Origin: Streptococcus mitis
Lineage (GTDB): Bacteria; Bacillota; Bacilli; Lactobacillales; Streptococcaceae
Assembly (NCBI GenBank): GCA_018364455.1
Contig: JAGZLW010000004.1
Coordinates: 1-64,000 of the forward strand
Reading direction: 5' to 3'
Length of the DNA: 64,000 nucleotides
A program made the translations under genes and the position numbers. Of this stretch, positions 1-7,686 are shown piece by piece (positions within the stretch are counted from its first letter, which is position 1; each line of letters opens with the position of its first letter). The notes below the pieces were generated by a model. It did no database searches and had not been told where the DNA came from. It was given only the letters and a program-made list of their open reading frames with translations.

Positions 1-1244
1 ACAAAGCTAAAGCGGCAGTAGATGCAGCATTGGCAGAAAAAGACAAGGCGATCGACGCTAACGACAAACTTTCAGATGCAGAAAAATCAGCAGCGAAAGC
101 ACAAGTAGCAGCTGAAGCTAAGAAAGCAATCGAAGCAATAGAAAAAGCTACAACTGAAGCAGATGTAGAAGCAGCGAAAGAAGCAGGAAAAGCAGAAATC
201 GCTAAAGTGGCACCAGAAACAACAGATTACAAGGCTAAAGCCAAAGCAGAAGTAGAAGCTGAATTAGCTAAGAAATTAGCTGAACTTGAAAATGCAACTG
301 ATTTAACAGAAGCAGAAAAAGCAGCGGCAAAATTACAAGTAGTCAACAAAGCTAAGGAAGCAATTGAAGCGATTCAAAAAGCTGCTACAGAAGCAGATGT
401 AGACCAAGCGATTCGTAACTTTGTTTACCGCATTTCAGCAGTTATTCGTGAGCAAGAAGAATATGATTTATCAAAACTGTTTGTAAATAGTTCTGTAACT
501 GTTAAGCAAGGTGAATCTTTAACAGATAAAGATGTTTTATCAAAACTAAACTTACCAAGCGGTGTAGAAATTGTTAAGGTTGAAAAACCTACAACATCAG
601 CATTAGGTACAGTGATGGCTAAAGTAACAGTTAAATTAGCAGATGGAAGCGTAGAAGAAATTAACGTACCTGTTGAAGTTATTGTTTCACAAAATCATGG
701 AAATGAAGGAAATGGAGCAAATAACGGAGCTAATAACACTGAAGCCAAAGTTAATAAAGCTAAGTTAGAAGGTGCTATCCATCAATTAGATGAATTGCTC
801 CTTAAAGAATCAGCTAAGCTTGATGCAGAAACTGCAAAAGAAGCGAATGTATTATCAGCAGATGCTAAGAAAGTATTTGCCAATGCAGACGCAACTCAAG
901 CAGAAGTGGATGCAATGGTTAAACGTATCGAAGACTTCATGGCGAAAGTTGCTCCATTAACGGATCATGCAAATACAGCTAACGATCAATCTGCTCAAAC
1001 ACCAGCTGTAGTTCCAGCTAACAACCAATCTGCGCAAACAACAGTTGTAGCTCCAGCTACTACTCAAGCAGCAGCTAATGCTAGCCAAACATTATCAGCA
1101 CAAGCAAATGCGCGTAAAGCGGCTAAAGAATTGCCAAATACAGGTACAGTGGATTCTACTGTGGCTATGGTAGCAGCAGCTGCAAGTGCATTACTTGGTC
1201 TCGGTCTTGTAGGACGTCGTCGTAAAGAAGACGAAGAAGCTTAA
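1..1244 (+). CDS. LPXTG cell-wall-anchored surface protein, 3' part
   Basis: The reading frame is open to the left edge, so the signal peptide and the start lie outside the window. The visible part begins with Ala/Lys/Glu-rich helical modules of about 80 residues that resemble DUF1542-type repeats. A Rib/alpha-like beta module follows (roughly residues 145-220 of the visible ORF), then another helical module, a Gln/Ala/Thr/Pro-rich wall-spanning stretch, and a sortase signal: LPNTG, a hydrophobic segment and the basic tail GRRRKEDEEA. It should be covalently attached to peptidoglycan by sortase A and act as a stalk or adhesin at the surface. The ligand cannot be told from this part. Codon use is repetitive because of the modules. 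The LPXTG assignment is firm; the repeat family names are by resemblance. Confidence 0.88.
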   Translation, partial: KAKAAVDAALAEKDKAIDANDKLSDAEKSAAKAQVAAEAKKAIEAIEKATTEADVEAAKEAGKAEIAKVAPETTDYKAKAKAEVEAELAKKLAELENATDLTEAEKAAAKLQVVNKAKEAIEAIQKAATEADVDQAIRNFVYRISAVIREQEEYDLSKLFVNSSVTVKQGESLTDKDVLSKLNLPSGVEIVKVEKPTTSALGTVMAKVTVKLADGSVEEINVPVEVIVSQNHGNEGNGANNGANNTEAKVNKAKLEGAIHQLDELLLKESAKLDAETAKEANVLSADAKKVFANADATQAEVDAMVKRIEDFMAKVAPLTDHANTANDQSAQTPAVVPANNQSAQTTVVAPATTQAAANASQTLSAQANARKAAKELPNTGTVDSTVAMVAAAASALLGLGLVGRRRKEDEEA

Positions 1245-1316
1245 TTGGTAGATTATTTGATAATTATCAGATGATAAGTCCGATTTTCAAAGCTTAAACA
1301 AGTACCTCTCACAAGA

Positions 1317-1352
1317 AAATCTCCTAGCAGAAAAATCTGCTAGGAGATTTTT
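1317..1352 (+). terminator. Rho-independent terminator of the surface-protein gene
   Basis: A 14-bp perfect stem (AAATCTCCTAGCAG and its complement) with a short A-rich loop, ending in a T-run. It lies about 70 bases after the stop codon. Confidence 0.9.
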
Positions 1353-1808
1353 GATACAGGTAAATTGAGTAGTGAATCTAAATCCTAAATTTCATGGAAT
1401 TTCATGAGGTAATGAGAGGTTTAGGTCAACTTGATTTCAAAATTTTTAGGTCTAGGGATGACTATTCATATAGAGATAGGTAATTCTTCAAAGATGGTAG
1501 TCATATAGAGGACGATAGTTGTTAAGTAATGTTTTAATTGATAATAGTTGCTATTTGATGATGTTTTATGTCAAAGTAAATAGATAAGATTTTTATTTTT
1601 GACAAATGAGAACATATGATGTAATGATTTTTAGGGAAAAGCTATTTGGAATAAAGGAGTTGCTCAAATAACCATTCAGGATCAAAAATAGACAGTTGAG
1701 GAGCGGAAGGTATAAATTAAGTTTTCTACTGTATAATGGATTTATCACTAAAAGTGCTCCAGACCGTATTTTACACAGCAATAGTCTTCTGAAAATGGAC
1801 AAAAAACA
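1353..1808. other. Intergenic stretch without a recognised gene
   Basis: About 450 AT-rich bases. I see no ORF with a ribosome site and no strong hairpin. Two imperfect copies of a CATATAGAG-containing motif lie near 1470 and 1502, possibly remnants of an old repeat. Confidence 0.5.
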
Positions 1809-1860
1809 TTGTAAAGGCTATCAAAAAGGAGTATAATGAGTGAAAGACATTTCGGAGGTG
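1809..1860 (+). promoter_or_regulatory. Promoter and RBS of the ABC exporter operon
   Basis: TTGTAA at 1809-1814, a 17-base spacer, then TATAAT at 1832-1837. GGAGGTG at 1854-1860 sits 4 bases before the ATG at 1865 and fixes that start. Confidence 0.8.
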
Positions 1861-1864
1861 AAAG

Positions 1865-2758
1865 ATGCTAGAAGTAAGAAGTCTAGAGAAAAGTTTTGGC
1901 CCCAAGCAAGTTTTGTTTGGTATTGACTTTCAAGCACGACCAGGTCGTATTTTGGGATTAGTCGGGAAAAACGGTGCTGGGAAGACAACAATTTTCCACA
2001 GTATTTTGAAGTTTTTAGAATATCAAGGAGAAATCAGTCTAGATGGTCAGGATATTCGTCAAGAGACCTACGCTCGGATTGGCTATCTGCCTGAAGAACG
2101 CAGTCTCATGCCTAAATTGACAGTCCTTGAACAAGTTCGCTATTTGGCGACTCTAAAAGGTATGGATGCCAAGGAGGTCAAGGAAAAACTCCCTCAATGG
2201 ATGAAGAGGTTGGAAGTGAAAGGGAAGCTGACAGATAAAATCAAGAGTCTGTCAAAAGGAAATCAGCAGAAGATTCAGCTCATCATTACTCTGATTCATG
2301 AACCAGACTTGATTATCTTGGATGAGCCTTTCAGTGGCTTGGACCCAGTTAATACTGAATTGCTCAAGCAAGTCATTTTTCAGGAAAAAGAGCGTGGAGC
2401 AACCATTATCTTTTCTGATCATGTCATGACCAACGTCGAGGAGCTTTGTGACGATATTCTCATGATCCGAGATGGCCGTGTGGTCTTGCATGGACCAGTT
2501 CAGGATGTCCGCAATCAATACGGGAAAACGCGTCTCTTTGTTTCAAGTGAGCGAAGTAAGGAAGAATTGGAAAACCTTCCTCATGTCAAGCAGGTGAGCT
2601 TGACCAAACAAGGCAGTTGGAAATTGATCTTGGAGGACGAGAGTGCCGGAAGAGAACTCTTCCCAATCTTGACTCAGGGGCAATATATCGCAACCTTTGA
2701 CCAGCAAGCGCCAACAATCGATGAAATCTTTAAACTAGAATCAGGGGTGGAAGTATGA
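1865..2758 (+). CDS. ABC exporter ATP-binding protein (NatA/CcmA-like)
   Basis: A 297-residue ABC ATPase. Walker A is GKNGAGKTT near residue 36, the signature is LSKGNQQK near 136, Walker B and the D-loop are LIILDEPFSGLDP near 156, and the switch histidine is in FSDH. The C-terminal 80 residues form the accessory domain common in NatA-type exporters. It should power the membrane protein encoded next. The stop codon overlaps the ATG of that gene by four bases (ATGA), so the two are translationally coupled. The substrate is unknown; relatives export sodium, peptides or antimicrobials. A strong promoter and RBS lie just upstream. Confidence 0.92.
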   Translation: MLEVRSLEKSFGPKQVLFGIDFQARPGRILGLVGKNGAGKTTIFHSILKFLEYQGEISLDGQDIRQETYARIGYLPEERSLMPKLTVLEQVRYLATLKGMDAKEVKEKLPQWMKRLEVKGKLTDKIKSLSKGNQQKIQLIITLIHEPDLIILDEPFSGLDPVNTELLKQVIFQEKERGATIIFSDHVMTNVEELCDDILMIRDGRVVLHGPVQDVRNQYGKTRLFVSSERSKEELENLPHVKQVSLTKQGSWKLILEDESAGRELFPILTQGQYIATFDQQAPTIDEIFKLESGVEV

Positions 2759-3954
2759 GAAATATGTGGGTTGTAATCAAGGAAACCTATCTTCGACATG
2801 TCAAATCGTGGAGTTTCTTCTTTATGGTGATTTCGCCGTTCCTCTTTTTAGGAATCTCTGTAGGAATTGCCTATCTCCAAGGCTCCTCAATGGCTAAAAA
2901 TGATAAAGTGGCAGTAGTGACAACAGTGCCGTCTGTAGCAGAAGGACTGAAGAATGTAAATGGTGTTAACTTTGACTATAAAGACGAAGCAAGTGCAAAA
3001 GAAGCGATTAAAGATGAAAAATTAAAAGGCTATTTGACTATTGATCAAGAAGATAGTGTTCTAAAGGCAGTTTATCATGGCGAAACATCGCTTGAAAATG
3101 GAATTAAATTTGCAGTTACAGGTACACTCAATGAATTGCAAAATCAACTTAATCGTTCAACGGCCTCCTTGTCTCAAGAGCAGGAAAAACGCTTAGCGCA
3201 GACAATTCAATTCACAGAAAAGATTGATGAAGCCAAGGAAAATAAAAAGTTTATTCAAACAATGGCAGCAGGCGCCTTAGGATTCTTTCTTTATATGATC
3301 CTGATTACCTATGCGGGTGTAACAGCTCAGGAAGTTGCTAGTGAAAAAGGCACCAAAATTATGGAAGTCGTCTTTTCTAGCATAAGGGCTAGTCACTATT
3401 TCTATGCGCGTATGATGGCTCTGTTTCTGGTGATTTTAACGCATATCGGGATTTATGTTGTAGGTGGTCTGGCAGCCATTTTGCTCTTTAAAGATTTGCC
3501 ATTCTTGGCTCAGTCTGGTGTTTTGGATCACTTGGGAGATGCTTTCTCACTGAATACATTGTTCTTTATTTTGGTCAGTCTCTTTATGTATGTAGTCTTG
3601 GCAGCCTTTCTAGGATCTATGGTTTCTCGTCCTGAGGACTCAGGGAAAGCCCTGTCGCCTTTGATGATTTTGATTATGGGTGGTTTTTTTGGAGTGACAG
3701 CTCTAGGTGCAGCTGGTGACAATCTCATCTTGAAGATTGGTTCTTATATTCCCTTTATTTCGACCTTCTTTATGCCATTTAGAACCATTAATGGCTATGC
3801 AGGGGGAGTAGAAGCATGGATTTCACTTGCGATTACGATTGCTTTTGCAGTAACGGCAACAGTCTTTATCGGACGTATGTATGCTAGTCTCGTTCTGCAA
3901 ACAGATGATTTAGGTCCTTGGAAAACCTTTAAACGTGCCTTATCTTATAAATAG
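2755..3954 (+). CDS. ABC-2 type exporter permease (NatB-like)
   Basis: A 399-residue membrane protein with the NatB layout. One transmembrane helix lies near residues 20-40. A large extracytoplasmic domain (about 45-170) carries a Gln/Glu-rich helical part. Five or six transmembrane helices follow in the second half, including the segment beginning FFLYMILITYAGVTAQEVASE. The motif EKGTKIMEVVFSS is typical of ABC2_membrane_3 proteins. It forms the export channel with the ATPase encoded immediately upstream, with which it overlaps. Nothing in the sequence names the cargo. The gene ends 5 bases before a terminator hairpin, closing a two-gene operon. Confidence 0.9.
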   Translation: MRNMWVVIKETYLRHVKSWSFFFMVISPFLFLGISVGIAYLQGSSMAKNDKVAVVTTVPSVAEGLKNVNGVNFDYKDEASAKEAIKDEKLKGYLTIDQEDSVLKAVYHGETSLENGIKFAVTGTLNELQNQLNRSTASLSQEQEKRLAQTIQFTEKIDEAKENKKFIQTMAAGALGFFLYMILITYAGVTAQEVASEKGTKIMEVVFSSIRASHYFYARMMALFLVILTHIGIYVVGGLAAILLFKDLPFLAQSGVLDHLGDAFSLNTLFFILVSLFMYVVLAAFLGSMVSRPEDSGKALSPLMILIMGGFFGVTALGAAGDNLILKIGSYIPFISTFFMPFRTINGYAGGVEAWISLAITIAFAVTATVFIGRMYASLVLQTDDLGPWKTFKRALSYK

Positions 3955-3959
3955 AAGAG

Positions 3960-3981
3960 CCTCGCGAAAGCGAGGTTTTTT
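3960..3981 (+). terminator. Terminator of the ABC exporter operon
   Basis: CCTCGC-GAAA-GCGAGG (3960-3975) followed by six T: a short GC-rich stem with a GNRA tetraloop. Confidence 0.92.
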
Positions 3982-4025
3982 AGAGATAAAAAGAGTGGAA
4001 TTTAGAAAAATATTTTTCATATCTA

Positions 4026-4055
4026 TTGACTTTTAGGGGTGAAATTTGGTATTAT
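4026..4055 (+). promoter_or_regulatory. Promoter of rplM-rpsI
   Basis: TTGACT (4026-4031), 18-base spacer, TATTAT (4050-4055), with a TG one base upstream of the -10 box (extended -10). Confidence 0.8.
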
Positions 4056-4060
4056 AGTAG

Positions 4061-4150
4061 GCGGTATTGTTTACCCCATTTGAAAGGCCCCGGAACCTTC
4101 CAAATACTTTTCGATGGGAAGGAACACCCATCACCGTAAACAAAAATCGA
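4061..4150 (+). ncRNA. L13 ribosomal protein leader (rplM-rpsI 5' UTR)
   Basis: The roughly 110-base untranslated leader between the promoter and rplM holds paired elements: the arms GGAACCTTCC and GGGAAGGAAC, and GGCGGT...ACCG closing around GTTTACC/GTAAAC. This matches the position and general form of the L13 leader of Firmicutes, which is thought to bind ribosomal protein L13 and control its own operon. The family name comes from context and memory, not from a covariance search. Confidence 0.75.
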
Positions 4151-4169
4151 ACTATATATAGGAGAAATC

Positions 4170-4616
4170 ATGAACAAAACAACATTTATGGCTAAACCAG
4201 GCCAAGTTGAACGTAAATGGTACGTAGTTGACGCAACTGATGTACCACTTGGACGTCTTTCTGCAGTAGTTGCTAGCGTACTTCGCGGAAAAAACAAACC
4301 AACATTTACACCACACACTGATACAGGTGACTTTGTGATTGTTATCAATGCTGAAAAAGTTAAATTGACTGGTAAAAAAGCAACTGATAAAATCTACTAC
4401 ACTCACTCAAACCACCCAGGTGGATTGAAACAAATCTCTGCAGGTGAACTTCGTTCTAAAAATGCAGTACGTTTGATCGAGAAATCAGTTAAAGGTATGC
4501 TTCCACACAATACTCTTGGACGCGCTCAAGGTATGAAGTTGAAAGTATTTGTTGGAGCTGAGCACACTCACGCTGCACAACAACCAGAAGTTCTTGACAT
4601 TTCAGGACTTATCTAA
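4170..4616 (+). CDS. rplM: 50S ribosomal protein L13
   Basis: A 148-residue protein of the usual L13 length with the family landmarks KWYVVDATDVPLGRLSA near the N-terminus, HTDTGDFVIVINAEKV, and the ending RAQGMKLKVFVGAEHTHAAQQ. It is a component of the large ribosomal subunit and an early assembly protein. The start follows GGAGAAATC. It is co-transcribed with rpsI, 18 bases downstream, an order conserved across bacteria, and is probably autoregulated through the leader RNA. Confidence 0.98.
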   Translation: MNKTTFMAKPGQVERKWYVVDATDVPLGRLSAVVASVLRGKNKPTFTPHTDTGDFVIVINAEKVKLTGKKATDKIYYTHSNHPGGLKQISAGELRSKNAVRLIEKSVKGMLPHNTLGRAQGMKLKVFVGAEHTHAAQQPEVLDISGLI

Positions 4617-4634
4617 GGAAAGGAACAATAAAGT

Positions 4635-5027
4635 ATGTCACAAGCACAATATGCAGGTACTGGACGTCGTAAAAACGCTGTTGCACGCGTTCGCCTTGTT
4701 CCAGGAACTGGTAAAATCACTGTTAACAAAAAAGATGTTGAAGAGTACATCCCACACGCTGACCTTCGTCTTGTAATCAACCAACCATTCGCAGTTACTT
4801 CAACTGCAGGTTCATACGACGTTTTCGTTAACGTTGTAGGTGGTGGATACGCTGGTCAATCAGGAGCTATCCGTCACGGTATCGCTCGTGCCCTTCTTCA
4901 AGTAGACCCAGACTTCCGCGATTCATTGAAACGCGCAGGACTTCTTACACGTGACTCACGTAAAGTTGAACGTAAGAAACCAGGTCTTAAGAAAGCTCGT
5001 AAAGCATCACAATTCTCAAAACGTTAA
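4635..5027 (+). CDS. rpsI: 30S ribosomal protein S9
   Basis: A 130-residue S9 protein with the typical beginning YAGTGRRKNAVARVRLVPG, the GGGYAGQSGAIRHGIARAL core, and the basic tail ending in SKR that reaches the ribosomal P site. GGAAAGGAACAATAAAGT precedes the ATG. The last five codons have a history. A mobile element has integrated at the 3' end: bases 4978-5014 recur exactly at 13913-13949, and from 5015 on the rpsI end comes from the element. The protein still reads QFSKR, but with codons TTC TCA AAA CGT instead of the TTT AGT AAA CGT found after the distal copy. Confidence 0.98.
   Translation: MSQAQYAGTGRRKNAVARVRLVPGTGKITVNKKDVEEYIPHADLRLVINQPFAVTSTAGSYDVFVNVVGGGYAGQSGAIRHGIARALLQVDPDFRDSLKRAGLLTRDSRKVERKKPGLKKARKASQFSKR
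4978..5014 (+). repeat. Left attachment repeat (attL) in the rpsI 3' end
   Basis: A 37-bp sequence inside rpsI, repeated without mismatch in the same orientation at 13913-13949, 8,935 bases away. A tyrosine integrase gene lies 120 bases inside the left copy. This is the standard signature of site-specific integration into a gene end. Confidence 0.93.
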
Positions 5028-5052
5028 TCAAAACGATTATATCAACGTTTCA

Positions 5053-5087
5053 AAGCACTCAAAAGTTTACCTTATGGGTGCTTTTTT
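5053..5087 (+). terminator. Element-supplied terminator for rpsI
   Basis: AAGCACTC (5053-5060) pairs with GGGTGCTT (5076-5083) with one G-U pair, followed by a T-run to 5087. It lies inside the integrated element and replaces the native terminator, which is now displaced to about 13989. Confidence 0.85.
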
Positions 5088-5136
5088 CGTATTTTTTTGA
5101 AAAGTTTACCTCAAAGTTTACCTTATTTTTACCTTA
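5063..5136. repeat. Putative arm-type integrase sites (AAGTTTACCTTA repeats), left end
   Basis: AAGTTTACCTTA occurs at 5063-5074 and 5114-5125, AAGTTTACCTCA at 5102-5113, and a partial copy at 5127-5136. The same 12-mer recurs at the other end of the element (13797-13808). Short repeats at both ends just inside the att cores are what arm-binding domains of Tn916-type integrases recognise. Confidence 0.6.
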
Positions 5137-6351
5137 TTGTTTTAGAGACTTTAAAGCAAATTCACCAACTGCCATAGGAACTACATTAGAAGTATTGACA
5201 TAAATCTGTGTTGTTCCTGTGTCACTATGTGTTAGAGCTTCAGAAATAGCTTCTAAGCTCATTCCTGCTTGTTTAGCAAGTGTTGCTCCTGTATGTCGCA
5301 GTTTATGAGGTGTAGCATGTGTCAGCTCTTTATGTCGCTTTCTAATACTTTTCATTTTGTTGTTTAGATAGTCAGCATGTAAAGGCTTATTGATGTTTCC
5401 TTTTGTGTCGATATATGTAAAAATAAATTGTTCTGGATTACTGATGATGCCAAATTTTGCCAGTTCATATTTTTGTTGTTCTTTCCAAGAGGTAAGGAGT
5501 TGAAGTAAGTCATTAGAAATAGAGAAAATAGTTTTCTTATTTCCCTTAGTAGATTTCACTTGTCCATATCTATCTAAAGCTTGAATTAGCTGAATCTGTG
5601 ATTTTGAAAAATCGATATGTTTCCATTGAAGAGCATAGGTTTCAGATTTTCTATCGCCTAAGAAAAAAGTGAGATAAAATAGGACATAATCTTTAAGGGT
5701 TATTTTATCATTCTCTAAATCTTCTTGAAATGCTGAGAACCACTCTTGGAGTTGTTCATGAGTTAGATATAAATCTTCCTCTCTCTTTGACTCTGCAAGT
5801 TGAATCTTTTTAGTGGCTTTTATTCTTCTTAATATTTTTGCAACCTTATTAGCTTCTATATATTCAAGTTCTTCTGCCCAGTCAAAAATAGAAATCACAT
5901 AGCTACGTAAAGATTTGAAGTTTGCATATTCATTAGCTTTAGACGTCATTAGATTTAGGATAACCTGTTTGTTTTGATTTAGAAACTGTATCGTATAGTT
6001 TCCAAGAAGTGGTAGTATATGTTTTTCAAAACAGGTTTTGGTATTAGCAACTGTTGACCTACTTGGTGGTTTAGAAGTAGATGTAGTTTGTCCTTCTTTA
6101 TAAGATTTCCACCAGATATTGTTATAGAAGTCTGAGAAAAGAATATCTCCTTTTACTAGTCCTGAAGATTCATTATCCTCTATTTGATTTAATTTAGTAA
6201 GCAAATCTATCTCAGCTTGTCTTGCCTCCTTCCTTGTTTTAAATCGCTTATCGTAATAGTTGCTATTAACAATACCAAGTGGCATTCGTGCTTCTATTGG
6301 GATATAGATTTTTAAACGAAAAGTACCGTTCTTTGTCTTACTGATAGGCAT
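5134..6351 (-). CDS. int: Tyrosine integrase of the rpsI-integrated element
   Basis: A 405-residue site-specific recombinase. I start it at the ATG at 6351 (MPISKTKNG) because AAGGAGG lies 6 bases upstream, rather than at an ATG 12 codons earlier. The N-terminus is an arm-binding domain typical of Tn916-like integrases, followed by a SAM-like core-binding domain. The catalytic set is visible: Arg in FLGDRKSETYALQW, the HKLRHTGATLAKQAG box (His and Arg), and the tyrosine in ALTHSDTGTTQIYVNTS. It should catalyse integration at, and with the excisionase excision from, the 37-bp rpsI repeat. It is the last gene of a leftward block with xis, rep and the FtsK-like ATPase. Two broken relatives lie at 14215 and 18831. 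Confidence 0.95.
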   Translation of the reverse strand: MPISKTKNGTFRLKIYIPIEARMPLGIVNSNYYDKRFKTRKEARQAEIDLLTKLNQIEDNESSGLVKGDILFSDFYNNIWWKSYKEGQTTSTSKPPSRSTVANTKTCFEKHILPLLGNYTIQFLNQNKQVILNLMTSKANEYANFKSLRSYVISIFDWAEELEYIEANKVAKILRRIKATKKIQLAESKREEDLYLTHEQLQEWFSAFQEDLENDKITLKDYVLFYLTFFLGDRKSETYALQWKHIDFSKSQIQLIQALDRYGQVKSTKGNKKTIFSISNDLLQLLTSWKEQQKYELAKFGIISNPEQFIFTYIDTKGNINKPLHADYLNNKMKSIRKRHKELTHATPHKLRHTGATLAKQAGMSLEAISEALTHSDTGTTQIYVNTSNVVPMAVGEFALKSLKQ

Positions 6352-6417
6352 GATATCCTCCTTGTGTATCGAACCAGAAAATATCATGACTATTATAAAA
6401 CAAAAATATAGATATTT

Positions 6418-6681
6418 CTAGTTTTGTGAGTAAAGCCATGAATTAATGGCTTCTTTATTAAATCGTATAGTCTTGCCTATTTTTATTGTAGGCAGTCCTT
6501 TCTTGATCCAACTATCTAGAGTATTGTTTGAGATGCCTAGATAGTGACAAGCCTGCTGTTTGTTTAAAAATGGGCTTTCAAGGTTACTATGGAGCAGTTT
6601 CTTTTCAATTTCTTTTGTGATAAGTTCAGCAAGTAGGAGCTGAATTTGTTTAACTTGTTCATCTGGTAGAATTACTTGCAT
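6418..6681 (-). CDS. xis: Excisionase (helix-turn-helix, MerR/HTH_17-like)
   Basis: An 87-residue basic protein. Its C-terminal half is a winged-helix DNA-binding module: FLNKQQACHYLGISNNTLDSWIKKG, then KIGKTIRFNKEAINSWL. This is the HTH_17/excisionase pattern, and the gene lies immediately upstream of the integrase in the same orientation. It most likely binds the element ends and biases the integrase towards excision. The N-terminal 35 residues form a separate helical region. GGGAGAA precedes the start. The role is inferred from position and fold type. Confidence 0.85.
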   Translation of the reverse strand: MQVILPDEQVKQIQLLLAELITKEIEKKLLHSNLESPFLNKQQACHYLGISNNTLDSWIKKGLPTIKIGKTIRFNKEAINSWLYSQN

Positions 6682-6727
6682 AAGTTATTTCTCCCTATTG
6701 TGCTATAATTGAAGTATCAGTTGATTT

Positions 6728-7357
6728 TTAATCATCTGTATTTGCCTCATCAGTATTGCTCACCAAAGTATCTTCTGAGGAGGTTTTTTTGTTGTTTTGG
6801 GGATTATAACGTCTAGAATCTAAAAATTTTGTAAAAAAGTAGGTTCGTTCAATTATTAATCCCAGTAGTGAAATATCTTTATTTCTAGCGTAGTGAACTA
6901 AGTCTTCGAACTCGGTAAAATCGTTATCGGTGATTACATCGATAACAGTTTCTAGAAATAAATTTGAATTTTGCTCTATCAAGAACTTATCAAGTTCGAA
7001 TCCGCAACCTGATTCAATATCTTCTATATTGTATAAAGTTTTTTCAGGGTTTTCTGCATGTATGAAATAATCGTACATACCTTTTGGTGACATGACAACT
7101 TCAACGTGGGAAGGTGTATTGAGTTTCTCAGTAAGAAGCTCTGATACTTGGGAATAACTTTTTAGCGATTCAAAAAATAAGACTCCGTGCTTGTGCGATT
7201 TTTTAAATTCCCCAGTTTCCCTGTTAATGTCCTTATCATGCCAAGGGCTAAGAACAAATGGAATGTGTAACTCTTCGAGAATTTCTAAATAATTTTCTGG
7301 GGCACTTTCCTTATAGAATAGGAATGCCCATTTATTTGAACGTTTTTCTTTAGCCAT
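6728..7357 (-). CDS. RepB-type rolling-circle replication initiator (Rep_2, HUH)
   Basis: A 209-residue protein with the features of pMV158-family Rep proteins: SPWHDKD near residues 38-43, the metal-binding HUH motif HKH at 55-57 followed by GVLFF, and the nucleophile region YDYFIHAENPEK, where Tyr97 is the likely catalytic residue. It should nick one strand at a double-strand origin. A hairpin carrying the family nick sequence lies 33 bases upstream of the start (7390-7419). In a chromosomal element such a protein can support replication of the excised circle and may also act as the mobilization nickase, since no other relaxase gene is visible. The tail beyond about residue 175 is polar and low-complexity. 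Confidence 0.88.
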   Translation of the reverse strand: MAKEKRSNKWAFLFYKESAPENYLEILEELHIPFVLSPWHDKDINRETGEFKKSHKHGVLFFESLKSYSQVSELLTEKLNTPSHVEVVMSPKGMYDYFIHAENPEKTLYNIEDIESGCGFELDKFLIEQNSNLFLETVIDVITDNDFTEFEDLVHYARNKDISLLGLIIERTYFFTKFLDSRRYNPQNNKKTSSEDTLVSNTDEANTDD

Positions 7358-7389
7358 TTTGTTTTCTTTCTATGATTATTGATTATTGA

Positions 7390-7419
7390 TTTATTGGGGG
7401 TCGTAGTAACCCCAATAAA
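7390..7419 (-). other. Double-strand origin / nick hairpin of pMV158 type
   Basis: A perfect 10-bp inverted repeat (7390-7399 and 7410-7419) presents a 10-base loop. On the minus strand the loop reads TTACTACGAC. TACTACG/A is the nick sequence of pMV158-family rolling-circle plasmids, and there too it is exposed in a hairpin loop. The expected nick is between 7402 and 7401 on the minus strand. The origin lies directly upstream of the rep gene. Confidence 0.85.
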
Positions 7420-7686
7420 TCTTCTCTTGGGGCTTTCCCCAAACCCCAGCCTCTCCTGCCCGATGAAACCCCATCGAACCGAGAACGCTTGCCAATTCAA
7501 CAAGGGACGGGGTAGTATTTTTGGCGCTTCACTTCCTGCCGTTGGCATCGTTACGCTTAAAAATCTCCACCCCTCAAGCCCTTGCGAATAGGCATTTTCC
7601 TGCTAATGAGATTGTGCCGACACCTATACCGATGAAACCCCTAGGTAAGGTCAGTGTCGCATCAAACAAGTGTAGCAGAAAAAACG
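7420..7686. other. GC-richer non-coding origin region
   Basis: About 270 bases without a convincing gene and with a higher GC content than the surroundings. Small inverted repeats include TTGGGG-CTTT-CCCCAA (7427-7442) and CGATG...CATCG (7461-7476). It lies between the FtsK-like gene and the nick hairpin, where Rep-binding repeats, an oriT or a single-strand origin would be expected. Overlapping open frames exist on both strands but lack ribosome sites and look random. Confidence 0.55.

Noticed and set aside
1593..1802. Minus-strand frame of 69 codons upstream of the ABC exporter
   Set aside because: No RBS and an improbable hydrophobic composition; it runs against the promoter direction in AT-rich DNA.
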